In this document: positions 12,380-22,839 of the stretch, in pieces
How the letters are laid out: each line of letters starts with the position of its first letter
Numbering within the stretch: the first letter of the stretch is position 1
Program-made: the position numbers and the translations under genes
The notes under the pieces: generated by a model
The model's database searches: none
What the model was told of the DNA's origin: nothing
What the model saw: only the letters and a program-made list of their open reading frames with translations
DNA from: Prunus persica
Taxonomy: Eukaryota; Streptophyta; Magnoliopsida; Rosales; Rosaceae
NCBI RefSeq assembly: GCF_000346465.2
Contig: NC_034009.1
Span: forward strand, 4,142,158-4,206,157
Length of the DNA stretch: 64,000 nt
Reading direction: 5' to 3'

Positions 12380-12935
12380 GCACATTTAATTCATAAAATA
12401 AATTGCTAGTAAAGAAATTACTGGTATGAGCGATAAAACCGCACCACCCTTTTAAATAAATGTAAATGTGCGGTAAATTAAATTTATAAAGTATGAGGGT
12501 TAATTCCTCATCATACTTTAAGTAAAAGTAAATGTACGATAAAATAAATTGCTTGCTATATGGGCGTTAATTCCGCACCATATCTTAAATAAAATTAAAT
12601 GTGCGGTAAAGTAAATTCATAAAGTATGAGGGTTAATTCATCATCATACTTTAAGTAAAAGTAAATGTGCAGTAAAATAAATTCATAAAGTATGAGGGTT
12701 AATTCCTCATCATACTTTAAGTAAAATTAAATGTGCGGTAAAGTAAATTCATAAAGTATGAGGGTTAATTCCACATCATACTTTAAGTAAAAGTAAATTT
12801 ACGATAAGGTAAACGTGCTTGTATGGGCACTAATTCTGCTCCATACATTTAAATAAAAGTAAAGGCGTGGGCGATAAACCCGCACCACCCTTTTAAATAA
12901 ATGTAAATGTGCAGTAAATTAAATTCATAAATTAA
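12380..12935 (+). repeat. Tandem array of ~60-80-bp AT-rich units
   Basis: About seven imperfect units built around TAAAGTATGAGGGTTAATTC, CATCATACTTTAAGTAAAAG and TAAATGTGCGGTAAA. The blocks with 'AGTATG' and 'CATACT' are complementary, so each unit can form a hairpin. It lies inside the LARD-like element. Confidence 0.8.
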
Positions 12936-13370
12936 ATTGTTAGTATTAGTAACGGTCTCCCACTGATAATATGTTTAGTATTACCGAGGGTCCATTTTTG
13001 TTAATGGTTAGTAAAAGAAAAGCAGATAAATATAATAGGAAATAATAGGGGAGGTCAGGGAGCAGAGATCTTATCGCTTATGCCCTTGCTGAGTGATTTT
13101 TGCTGAGTGATTTCCCTTTTTTTTTTTTTTTCTTTTTTTTTAAATTTAAAATTTTCTTTCTTTAGGTGGGCTTTCACATGCTTTCCACTAGGCCGACCTG
13201 TACACATCAACTTGCTGTATCCCACGAGGCTCGATCTCAACACCGACCTGTCAACAAATTTTAGTGGCTTACCTCTATTTTAGAAAAAAGTTTCTTCACT
13301 GTTTTTTTTTTTTTTTGACCATACTTCCTCCAGCTCCTTGGAGTTAGGGTCGTCGTCCTCCAGCTTCATG

Positions 13371-14190
13371 TCAATCCCCTTGCTCCTGCAAATGATCCGA
13401 TTGCTTTTGTTTCTTTTGTGATGGCCCAGAAATAGTCCCAACCATGCTTGAGAGTTGTTCCTTGATGTAAGTCAATGATCTCAGCATCGCTTCAAGAGTG
13501 TCCCTAGTCAGTTGAAACTTTACCTCGATTTCATCTAAAGGAGATTTGGTATAATCTTGCAACTTAAGATTGATGACAGCCACTCTATTAGCCGGCCCTG
13601 AGTTACAGTTCTCCATGGTCTAAGTCATTGACTTTAGGCGAGGTAGAATTCCCTGAAGAATTGGAGGAGACATGGGAGTGAGCCGATAGTCGAGACGCAT
13701 TGGTCCCAGTAACAATCGGTGTTGATGAAGCTCCAAAATCGCTAAATGAGCATGAGCTACCCAAAGTCGTGAAAGATGGCGGCACACTTGTCTTGACCTG
13801 ATACGAAACACTAGTCCTTGGCAATGAACGCAGCTGTTCTCGGGCTACTTCATCCTTCCATTGAGACTGATACTTGTGGAACAACACCACCAAATTGCTC
13901 TGCAAATCGAGCGGTAAATCGGGAGGGAAGAGCTTCAAAAGGTCATCACCAGTGAAGTTTTCATGTACCCATTTTCTGATAAGCGATCGAAGGCATGCCA
14001 AAACTGGATGGAGTTGTGAAAGAGAAGGCAGATTGAGGAGAGATTGGAAGTGGGACTTTTGGTGGGGGGAGTGGAGACCGGTTTTCCTGGTTTTCCAGAG
14101 AGTGCAAAGCAATTGGTCAAGTGCTTCCTCTGATTTTAGGGCTGATAGCTTATGCAATTGCAGGTGCAGTGTGTCCTCCATGACCTCCAT
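13371..14190 (-). pseudogene. Captured COMM-domain-like host gene copy, broken by frameshift and nonsense
   Basis: On the minus strand a 195-residue frame (14190-13603) has a helical N-terminal domain (MEDTLHLQLHKLSALKSEEA; PPDLPLDLQSNLVVLFHKYQ) and then a Ser/Thr-rich linker. A second frame, open from 13811, continues as ...LKSMT, stop, TMENCNSG and then an 81-residue C-terminus with strand pattern [14 protein letters not shown] and the helix [20 protein letters not shown]. That C-terminal pattern resembles a COMM domain, whose proteins act in endosomal sorting complexes in other eukaryotes. The COMM call is from memory of the fold pattern and is tentative. A frameshift in the linker and a TAG (probably from TGG) make it non-functional. 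It starts about 130 bases inside the primer-binding end, with no visible introns, suggesting capture from an mRNA. Confidence 0.55.
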
Positions 14191-14309
14191 TCTTTTCTCA
14201 TTTGTTCTGTTTCAGAAGGGTTATTTTGAAACAGTGGAGCAGCAGAGATGGATGGAAGAAGATATCTGGGTTTCAACAGAGAATTCAGCTGGTATTTTTG
14301 AAAGCGAAT

Positions 14310-14323
14310 TCGTGCTGATAACG
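14310..14323 (-). other. Primer-binding site of the LARD-like element
   Basis: Adjacent to the inner edge of the right LTR, the minus strand reads CGTTATCAGCACGA, a primer site type common in plant LTR elements. It fixes the right LTR as the 5' LTR. Confidence 0.7.
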
Positions 14324-14498
14324 TGTTATAAATCAAGAGAGAAAATAGAGAGGGAAATGGAGAGGGAATGAAGAGAATGTTTTGCTCTTCATTCTGATTT
14401 CTCATTCTCTTAGATGTGTGTATTACAATGAAGGGATGAACCCTTTTATAGAAAAAACCTAAGGAACATGTGGGCTCCACAACTAATTGTTTACAACA
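14324..14498 (-). repeat. 5' LTR of the LARD-like element
   Basis: 175 bp, TG...CA. By eye it matches the left LTR. On the minus strand TATAAAAG is followed by a likely transcript start and a U5 rich in CT. Followed by the AAAAG target duplication at 14499-14503. Confidence 0.85.
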
Positions 14499-14537
14499 AA
14501 AAGGCACTTTTTAATGTGCATTTTTGTATCATAACTT

Positions 14538-14691
14538 TTTTTTTTATAGTACAAGTGATAGTCTAAACTACAAGAGAAGGGGGGGTTCTCACACACACTC
14601 TCACACAACTAAGATGCCATGGGGGCTTGAACCTGTGACATCTTGTTTGCAAATCCAGACACTTTTCCACTTCGCTAGACCACGTTGGCTT
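14538..14691 (-). mobile_element. tRNA-derived SINE in the SPH unit flank (unit Z)
   Basis: Read on the minus strand: an A-box-like TAGCGAAGTGG, a B-box-like GGTTCAAGCCC, a 3' end TAGACTATCACTTGTAC and an A-rich tail. Flanked by a degenerate direct repeat built on GTATCATAA. The same insertion occurs at 36990 and 42136, so it predates duplication of the unit. Confidence 0.7.
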
Positions 14692-14756
14692 TAGTATCAT
14701 AATTTAATCCTATATTTGAATGTGCATTTTTCAAGGATAACTTATACTATATATAG

Positions 14757-17700
14757 TGTTGAATGGAAAATTTTCACAAAAGCAATTAGCCAAGAGTTTG
14801 ACTTGGGTTAGAATTGAATTTGTTTGTCCCTGCAATCTTATCAAGAAAAACATTTAAAAATAAAATAGATGTATTTCAGTGGTTTTGAAACACCAAGAGA
14901 TAAGCATCTCGGTTGAGAAGTGGTCATCAGCTTGAATTCAAACTCATCATAAGATAGCCTCTATAAGAGGCATGACATGAGGAAAAAAAAAAAAAGGAAG
15001 AGAACAGAGGAGGACAAAAAAAAAACGCAGAGAGAGGAGAATAGCTGCAGGAAAGAAAAGGAGGAGAAAGGAGAACAGCCGCAGGAAGGAAAAATTAGCA
15101 AGCATACTTCAGAAAGGGAAGGGCCATTTCAAGGTAAAAATATCAATTTTATGACACAATTTTCTGGTTTTTGCTCAAGACTTTAGGTTTCATTCAACTC
15201 AAGGGTTCTTGGCTATGATGATTTCAATCATCATAAACAAAGTTAAGAATCTCTCCAAGGCTTGGCTACGCTCAAATAACTCCAGCGGTGTTTTCAAACA
15301 TCTGGTCCACAACCAACAGGGGAGGATTGCCTTCCATGATGATTTCAATCATCATATTTCATGGCAGAGTCTATTCCAATAGGCAACGTCGAATAAGCGC
15401 TTCCAAGAGCAAAGGATCCCTCAAATCGTGGATGTAGAGATGAACGCACCATGGAATCAAAATCAAAGAACGAAAGCTTGTAATTACAAGTCTCTGCGTA
15501 AAACCTCAGTATGAAGCATCTAAAACCAAAAGGGCCTCATGGCAATTGAATTGCTTCCCCATGAGTGTGTGCTGCCAGCAAGCCAACAAAAAAAAAGAAG
15601 AGAGCCAGCGGAGGAAGAGATGGTGGAGCAAAAGGAAAAATTGTGGTTTCGTTGTTGTGTTTTGTTTACAGAGATGAAACAAAGAGGAGATAAAAATAAA
15701 ACAAAAGGGGGGCTGTTCGCACAGCCATCCTCTTTTGATCTGCTTTGACTAAGAACAGGAGTAAAGAAGTAAAAGAAATATGGTGGCTGGTTTTGTTTCT
15801 TGTGCAAGAAGACAAAACAAGGGGCAACACAAAAAAAAAAGGTAATGAAATAAAAAGAAGGGGGTTGTGTCGCACAGCCCCTCCCTCTCTTGAATGGTTC
15901 TCTTGGTTGATGGAAAATTGAATAAAAGAAAAGGAGATGGGCAATAGTAAAAGTACAGCAATAGTAAACAAAAAAAAGAAGAGGAGTTGGCAAAGCAAAT
16001 ACCACAAGTTTTTCTCTTTGGTGTCTAAAGCAAAAGCAAGGGTTTTCTCCACTAAATAAAGAAATCTCCAAAGCCTTCAATCTCGCAGCACAGTCTATAC
16101 ATGCAAAAAGAGAGAACAAAAAGTCAGAAACATGGAAACAGGCAAAAAAAAAAAAAAAAAGCAAAAGAGAAGGGAGTTTATGGGGTAGACTACCACGTGG
16201 AAAGCAAGAGGATTTTCCCCTTTGTGTGTAGCTGGCGATGAGCAAGGAAAAGGGAAGTAGAATTCTACTTCCTGTCAATTGAAAGTCTCAAGGTTCTCTT
16301 GGGTTATTGACCTTGGGAAAGTTACAGCACACAATGGACAATAAGAGGATTTGTCTCTTTTGGTTCCAAGTCAGCCCAGAAGCATCCAATTAATTGGAGG
16401 GTCTTCTATTGCTACTGCTATTGCTGTCCATGCAGACAAAAGTCCTAGTCAGTTCAATCAATAAATAAAATAAAAGAGAAGAACTAAGGAATGGCATGTG
16501 GGTTACCACGTGAAATCCGCTTCCGTTTGATGGTGCAACAGGTGGCTTGAGCAAAGCTAGGTGCTGGTCTGGGAGCAAAGCTATGTGCTGGTCTGGAGAA
16601 GCAAACGAAGAATAATGTTAAGACTTTCGTTTTGTGGCTGTTTGCTGGTGCACACATGTTTTTTTTTTTTATAAGGAAGACAACCCAATCCTATGTGGAC
16701 AAGAAGTTTACTTCACTGGATGATCCAGCAGTTCCAAATCAATAAGGAGTTTAATCCATACTTCACTTGGAGAAGGATTTCTATCCTTTGGGTGTCTTAA
16801 TCAAATTGAAAGACACCTGTTAATGGCACCAATACGTGAGGGATCCAGCTGGAGCAAAACAAGGAATTTGAATTATGAGTCCAAATTCTATTGCATGAAG
16901 CTTATGATAAAAAAAGAATGGTGTTGCTGTGGGGCTGGCGCTGTACAACACGTTGCTCAAGACCAATTCAAGATGGCTAGTTGGCTACCAAAGAAAATTT
17001 GATATTGGGTTCTCTTTGATTGTAACAAGGAAAAACAAAAAAAAGGGTTTGATGCAAGATGTGTTTTGCCAAATTTTTATCTCCTCTAATAAGTCGTATG
17101 CAAGAGACCGGAGAAGAAAGAATTGGCAAGTTTGACAAAAGCTAACGAACCCAAAGCTGCCAGCTGCATAAATCTGAACACACGAAGTTTGAGTCCAGAC
17201 TCATGCGAACCGATCCAAAGGAAGGGCAGATTTCTCTAAGTTCATCCTCCACAGTTCAAGCTATCAAGCTTCTAAATAGGAAGGAGCAGAACTATGAAAA
17301 AAATAAGATAAATCAAGGAGATACAATACTTTTCTTTTGCTTCATGGAGAAGCAAAAGGCTCCATGCCAATGACAAACGGAAGGGAAAATCAAGCCACAA
17401 GAGTAGCTGGCTTGTACCGACATCAAGAAGTCAAAGACGATAGAAAAATAGTCAGAGGCGTGATTGTTTGAGAGGGCCCATTCTTTGTAAATGTCCACTA
17501 AGCTCAACAATATGCTTTACAATATAAAACAAGCATTGAGCTTCACACAGATAGAAGACAAAGTGAAGGTTTGAAACCAAGGCCTTTTCAAGTCCCTCAC
17601 ATTACTTTTGGTGACTGCAACAAATGAAAACAAAGTGTCCAGGCACTTGTGCTCCTTTGTATTCCAAGGGACGAAGACGTGAGTTCACTACTTGCAGTAC

Positions 17701-19162
17701 CAAGCTATGCAAGCAAGTGCACAAAAGTGTCAGCAAAGGTTCACGAGAACTAAATTGATTGACGGTCAAGAAGGCTCAATAAAATGCTTACGTCATTCGG
17801 GTCTATCTGCCTCAATTCTCAAATGCAAGATGGCTACTAAACATGCCCACAAAATCTCAACAAGAAATATGGGAATCAATCACTGTGGCAAAGAAGCTAT
17901 TTAGAAAGGAGTGCCAAGCGACTCAATCATACTGTGTCGATGACGCCATTCCAAATAAATGATTGGTCGTGCTACGAGCATTGAGCTCACTCTCAAAAGA
18001 TACCAAATGAGCATCAATATGGATTAACAGGCTTGTCAACCACAAAAGCCCATTAATCTCAAATCCTCCAAATCATGCATGGATACAAATGCAAATGTCA
18101 ATTGTAGAGAATTAGTGGGTTCATCAAAATTGCTCATTATTTTTCTTGGACATTGACAAAAAGAAAAATGGTATAAAACTATCCAATTTTCCCCATGGGT
18201 CATCTACCCATGCAAATTCCAAATGAGATTAAATTCAAATATCTCAAACACAAATTCTTAATTAGTGCGCCACACTTACCCATTAATTTCCAATTTTTCC
18301 CATAGGTCATCTACCTATGAAAATCTCCAAATTGTCCCAAAGACACAAATTCTCAATTAGTGGGCCACAGTTACCCATTAACTTCCAAAATTTGGAACTA
18401 CGTCGGTTTGATCCCGTCAAGGGTACGTAGGCAGTCTAACATCCCAATAGACGCAACCGCAATCAAATTTAAATATCTGGTTTATCTTAACCAAATTTTG
18501 CCAAAACACTTTCCCAAACGCAATTGTCAATGTTTAGGAAAAATTAATGGGATAATTAAAATTACTCATTATTTTTCTTGGACATTGACAACAACGAAAG
18601 TGGTACAAAACCATCCAATTTTCCATGGGTCATCTACCCATGAAAACTCTAACGAGATTAAATCCAAGTCTCTCAAACAGAAATTCTCAATTAGTGGGCC
18701 ACACTTACCCGTTAATTTCTAAATTCCGAACTACGTTGGTTTGATCCCTTTGAAAGGGTACGTAGGCAATCTAGAGATTCAATCTAGATGCAACCATCCC
18801 AAATGCAATCCCATATCGAATCCCTGGTTTATTTAGCTAAATTCACTCAAACACTTCTCAACACAATTCAAATCAAATTTCCCTCGCAATGAGTCATTTA
18901 TTCATTGCGATTCTTTGAACTACGAGTGGCTTGATTCCCGCAAGGGATACGTAGGCATCCTGAGGTTGGACTTGGGAGCAGTTGCAAAAACAAACACACA
19001 CGTTCTGTTTCTTTATGATGGAATCAAAGGGTGTTCCCTTGAAGCAAGGGATTATAATTAAGAGACTTGCGTCTCGAATGGGTCGAACCTAAAATAATAA
19101 AACCCCGTTATTTAATTAGTGGTGGTGAAATTATATTAGGAGGATCACATTTTCCTTCAACA
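14757..19162. mobile_element. Probable 4.4-kb solo LTR
   Basis: Ends are TGTTGAA...TTCAACA, flanked by the perfect 5-bp target duplication TATAG (14752-14756, 19163-19167), and it interrupts the SPH tandem unit. No second LTR, primer site or retroviral protein is visible, which fits a solo LTR of a long-LTR Ty3/gypsy element. An internally deleted element with diverged LTRs is the alternative. It includes a purine-rich stretch near 14978-15110, two copies of the palindrome TGATGATTTCAATCATCA (about 15217 and 15339), and three copies of a hairpin-like motif near its right end. ORFs inside are low complexity. Confidence 0.65.
18394..18958 (+). repeat. Three copies of a GAACTACG...TACGTAGGCA motif
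   Basis: Copies at about 18394-18436, 18727-18769 and 18916-18958 share GAACTACG, TTGATCCC or TTGATTCCC, a short spacer, AAGGG and TACGTAGGCA. The CCC...GGG parts can pair as a small hairpin. A fourth copy lies in a different LTR at 63824-63867. Confidence 0.7.
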
Positions 19163-20102
19163 TATAGTTAAGGGGGATACATAATCCCACTACTCCAACC
19201 GTTAACCTTAGATCAAGACCTAGGAACTGAGACACCAGTGCTAATGAAGGATACTTATCGGCAATGTTTGGTAACTAAGATTTGATTGAATTAGATAGGA
19301 TTCGATGACATTTTGGATTGGAAATTATAAGTATCCTTCATTTGCACTAGTGTCATATGTCATGATTCCTGCTCTTGGGTCTTGGGTTCGAGACTAGGGC
19401 GTTGGAGTAGTAGGATTAAATATCCCACCTTTTTTTATAGGATAAGTTATCGTATAAAAATGCACATAATACTTTTTTTATTTTATTCTAGGCAATTGAA
19501 AAAACAGAATTGTTGTTCAGTTATGGGAATATGGTGGGATTATCTTGTGTTCTATCCACATTCATTTTTTAGCCCCAAACATGGCATTGGATTTAGCAAA
19601 TTCAATCCTACTACTTATCATACTCACCAAACAATGTCATCATTGCGAATCCAATATAAATCTAACACAATCCAATCCTAGTAACTAAATATGAAGAGCA
19701 CAAAAATGACTAATAACATTTCGATTTTGTCCCATAAAAAGTGGTCATCTTCAATCTTGAACGCAGGTTTCCTCCCTATATAACAAGGAGAGTTTGAGTA
19801 CTAAAGAATTTGTCTCCGAGTTTGGAAAGGCTTACACGATATCATTTCTCATTTGTGCATCCATATATTTTTTTGGGAATAAATTGCTGGCGGCCAAAAA
19901 TTAAAGACTAAAACTATAATAGGAATAGACACAAACTCTTATTAATCCAAATATTAGGTTCTCAATGATTGGAATCTAATTATACCTTTAATTTTATATA
20001 AGAAAAAGGATAGCCTTTAGATTTTCAGGAGAATTAGGAAATGGCTTATTGATTCCTGCATGGATAAGCCTTATCTAATATACACACACAGAGTAAATTT
20101 TG
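19163..20102 (+). repeat. Upstream flank of SPH tandem unit A
   Basis: Aligns with 37205-38708 (unit C) and 42356-43286 (unit D), including GGATACATAATCCCAC, ATGGCTTATTGATTCCTGCA and GGATAAGCC. These are the ancestral upstream sequences of SPH A, C and D. No gene is visible in it. In unit A it is separated from the TATA box by a solo LTR. Confidence 0.75.
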
Positions 20103-20564
20103 TGTTGGGAAAGATGACAAAAAACCAAAGAGCCAATAAATAAATATGGCACTTTAAGGATCTGACTTTTTTCAGTCTTGCGTAAATAAAATGGGCCAAA
20201 ATTAACAATCTATCTTCCACTAAGAAAAATAATGGGAATACAATAATAATGTCACCAAACACCGGTGGCTAAACTCTCTGTTGGTTTTTCTCTCAAGAGG
20301 ATTTTCTTTCTCACACAAATGAGACTTTCTTACCTCTCAAAAACTGTCTAAGTTTTAGTTTTCTAAGGGATGCATTGAACTGAAAGAAAGGCAACTGCTT
20401 TTATAGCCAACATTCCTAACTAATTGGTGGCCTGGCATGAGGGAGACTTTTTCTCATTTTCTCTTCCATTCGTTTTCTTCAAATTTTCCAGTCCTTTCTT
20501 TTATTTTATTTTAATATTTATTCTCCTTCTTTTTCTCTCCTCTACTAACAAGGGAAACCCATCA
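20103..20564. mobile_element. 462-bp solo LTR inserted directly upstream of the SPH-A TATA box
   Basis: Starts TGTTGGG and ends CCCATCA with the perfect 5-bp duplication TTTTG on both sides (20098-20102, 20565-20569). Units C and D have the uninterrupted site. The TATA box of SPH-A starts 8 bases after the LTR. The LTR contains its own CTTTTATAGCC box and pyrimidine-rich stretches. Copy B retains only its right ~180 bases. Confidence 0.85.
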
Positions 20565-20571
20565 TTTTGTA

Positions 20572-20580
20572 CTATAAAAT
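20572..20580 (+). promoter_or_regulatory. TATA box of SPH-A
   Basis: CTATAAAAT, 97 bases before the ATG. The same box and spacing occur in B, C and D. Confidence 0.75.
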
Positions 20581-20668
20581 GAACGACAAGGTCCTCTTGA
20601 ACTTTGTCCTGCTTCAATCAAAAGAATTCCAAAAGAAAAAAAGAACCGTTTTCCTGCAGGAACCAAAA

Positions 20669-21064
20669 ATGAGCCCTCCTATCAGAAATGTTGTTATGGC
20701 ACTGCTAGTTGTGCTTTTAATTACAAGTACTGAGGCCGACGTTCAAATTCCTAGGACCAAAAGACTCAGAATCACCAACTCGTTGGCAAGTAAAGTGGAC
20801 ATGAAGGTCCACTGTAAATCCGGTGCGCATGACCTAGGGGAGCAGATAGTTCGTCCAACGGAGAGCTATGAGTTCCGTTTCAAAACAAATGTTATGGGAA
20901 CCTCATTGTTTTTCTGCAGCTTTCAGTGGGGGAATGAGTTTCATTATTTCGATGTTTACAAGAACGGTAGGGACGATTGTAGCAAATGCTTTTGGACTAT
21001 TGTTGAAAAAGGGCCTTGCTTGTATGGCGTTCAGGGTGTCTGCCATGAGTGGAACAAAAATTAG
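20669..21064 (+). CDS. SPH-A, six-cysteine SPH-family secreted protein
   Basis: 131 residues, one exon. The ATG at 20669 is chosen because it gives a clean signal peptide (residues 1-23, VVMALLVVLLITSTEA) and the same length as C and D; an upstream in-frame start at the TATA box would add a charged, untranslated-looking leader. The mature domain has LRITNSLASK, C49 in HCKSGAHDLGE, FRFKTNVMGTSLFFC (C83), FHYFDVYKNGRDDCSKCFW (C104, C107), GPC (C117) and GVC (C125). Four cysteines are the family pattern; C117 and C125 suggest a further disulfide. Compared with C it differs at a few positions (K42, V75-M76, K114, E127). It is nearly identical to B where B is intact. Expression may be altered by the solo LTR. 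Function unknown beyond family membership. Confidence 0.92.
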   Translation: MSPPIRNVVMALLVVLLITSTEADVQIPRTKRLRITNSLASKVDMKVHCKSGAHDLGEQIVRPTESYEFRFKTNVMGTSLFFCSFQWGNEFHYFDVYKNGRDDCSKCFWTIVEKGPCLYGVQGVCHEWNKN

Positions 21065-21186
21065 GGTCTTAGGAGTGTCATGAGAGGACTCATTATTATT
21101 ACAAATTTTTAAAAAATTGATGGGTGAATTACAATTTGTGCCGTATGAATTTGGTCGATGTAATAATGTGCCCGGTACTTGTAATG

Positions 21187-21286
21187 NNNNNNNNNNNNNN
21201 NNNNNNNNNNNNNNNNNNNNNNNNNNNNNNNNNNNNNNNNNNNNNNNNNNNNNNNNNNNNNNNNNNNNNNNNNNNNNNNNNNNNNN
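21187..21286. other. Assembly gap, 100 N
   Basis: Exactly 100 N, the usual placeholder for an unknown size. The paralogous copy B has 62 bases at this position (34759-34820). Both gap edges differ from B by several one-base losses, typical of poor contig ends. Confidence 0.95.
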
Positions 21287-21985
21287 AAATTCCGCCAACT
21301 TTAATTAGGGTCTTTGATCCAAAAATGTAATGGTCGTAATTTCATTTTCAATAAATCTGTTTCTTTAAAAAAAGAAATTTGAGTAAATTATGTATTTCCT
21401 ACCGACTGCTGTCGATGTTTATAAAAATAGGTTGATTATAGTTTTTCCCCTCCCAGTAGGCATTTTGTGTCAGTTTAACAGTTCATACTTCAAAAGTTTC
21501 AATGCTAGACCCGAACTATCTCATGCTTCCACTGACGTGGATGCCAAATTTGTGCAACGTGGAAAAGAGGAAAAATGAGTTTAATTGTTGATAGATAATT
21601 AAAATAAATAAGAGAACTTATTCCAAAATAAAAGTTAATTAAACAAATTCCCAAGTCCTCGCCCCGCACCCTCCACTCCAAGCAACCCCATCTCTTCCCT
21701 ATGCCTATAATGCATGCAATGCAGTAATGTAAGATTTACCTTAAGTGAGCTTTGATTGCATCGAGCCATTAGAAATGTTGATCTTAGTCATAGTAGTCAT
21801 TTCGGTATTGACATGTACTAGCCTAAATTTTTTGAACTTCAATGATTACATATGAGATTACATGTTTGTCAAGGAAAGCTAAAAACATTAGCTAAATAAA
21901 AACAAAAAATAAACTAATTGCTTATAGCGATAATGATTTTGTATAATTCATTATTTGTTTCTTTTTTAGTTTTTTTCATTCAATT

Positions 21986-22667
21986 AAGTGGAATGCTAGA
22001 TACCTTCTCTCTTACCTTCTCATTTAAGTTTGTGCCACATGTATTCCACTTACAAATAAATGTATGTATTTTTCTTTGTAAAGTGAATAATTTTTTTTGA
22101 ATGCTGCTAAACGAACCCTAAAATTAATTGAGTACACCCTATAATCTAAGTTAACCCTAATATTTTAATCAAAATGTAAAATTAACTAAGTACACCCTAT
22201 TTAACTACCAAAAATAGCCCTAGTACAACACTCTAATACAAATCCTAAACCAGGTTTCTCTTTTTACATGAATTTGTGCCATCTTTTCAGATTTTGGGTT
22301 TCATCAAAATATTTAATTTCGTAATACCAATCCTAAACTAGTACTCGCAGCGTTATTCATGAGCACCAAGCAATACGAAGACTTTTATACGTCTGATAAG
22401 AGTTGAATATAGTGAGTAAGGTGTATTTATTAAAATTTTATTTGTTTCACAATTCAATATATCCTTTTTGGTCATTTTATATTAGGGTAAATTAGGAATT
22501 CAATAAATAGTTTGGTAGTAGGGTGTACTCATTTAATTTTAGGGTTCGTTTAGCAGCACTCTTTTACCTTTTAGCACATTAAATACATAGATTTTTGTGT
22601 TAGTGGAATGCACATGGCACAAAATGAATGGAAATGGAAGAAGAGGAAGGTAGCCAGAATTACTCTT
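21986..22667. mobile_element. Foldback MITE in the SPH 3' flank, itself split by a second MITE
   Basis: The arms around AAGTGGAATGCTAG...TTGTGCCACATG and CATGGCACAAAATGAATGG...CCAGAATTACTCTT are inverted complements. The simple form is at 41131-41336 and 45503-45720. In copies A and B it is interrupted by the element at 22099. Confidence 0.65.
22099..22561. mobile_element. MITE with ~40-bp TIRs, shared by SPH units A and B only
   Basis: The left end GAATGCTGCTAAACGAACCC and the right end are inverted complements for about 40 bases (GCTGCTAAACGAACCCTAAA, then GAGTACACCCTA). Units C (41230) and D (45620) have the empty site. So it inserted in the ancestor of A and B after their split from C and D. 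Confidence 0.75.
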
Positions 22668-22839
22668 TAAAATCACTTAAGAAAAAGAAAAAAGGAAAAG
22701 AAGAAAAGCTATAGTACTTGAAATTGGACTTGTCTAAAGTCCAACCCAAGTGTATACAGGCCTTTGCCTTATGTTTATCTATTTCTTCGAGTTGAGCTAC
22801 ATTTCTAGGATTTCTTCATTTCTTTGGGATGAATTTGTA

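Larger units (their letters stand above)
7924..14498 (-). mobile_element. Complete non-autonomous LTR retrotransposon (6.6 kb, LARD-like) carrying captured gene sequence
   Basis: Two 175-bp LTRs (7924-8098, 14324-14498), identical or nearly so by eye, begin TG and end CA and are flanked by the 5-bp target duplication AAAAG (7919-7923, 14499-14503). Minus-strand orientation is set by a primer-binding-like TTATCAGCACGA next to the right LTR, a purine tract next to the left LTR, and a TATAAAAG in the LTR on that strand. I find no gag, protease, integrase or reverse transcriptase. The interior holds a COMM-like gene remnant (13371-14190), an antisense coiled-coil ORF (11011-11562) and two repeat arrays. 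Mobilisation must rely on another element's proteins. The LTR size and primer site suggest Copia-type machinery, which is inference. Confidence 0.85.
20381..22839 (+). repeat. Direct segmental duplication, left copy (SPH-A)
   Basis: Aligns over about 2.45 kb with 33950-36377, nearly identical by eye apart from scattered substitutions and small indels. The left copy keeps intact 5' sequence and the right copy intact 3' sequence; between them lies the 11.1-kb inverted-arm segment (22840-33949). The duplication edges fall in mid-LTR and in unit flank, with no shared homology block. Confidence 0.85.

Noticed and set aside
15520..16278. 252-codon minus-strand ORF
   Set aside because: Phe/Ser-rich low-complexity translation of the opposite strand of a purine-rich stretch inside the putative LTR; overlapping frames in the same region look alike.
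20868..21083. Alternative-frame ORF across SPH-A (and equivalents in B, C, D)
   Set aside because: A shadow frame of a conserved gene; its recurrence is explained by the duplication of the real SPH frame.
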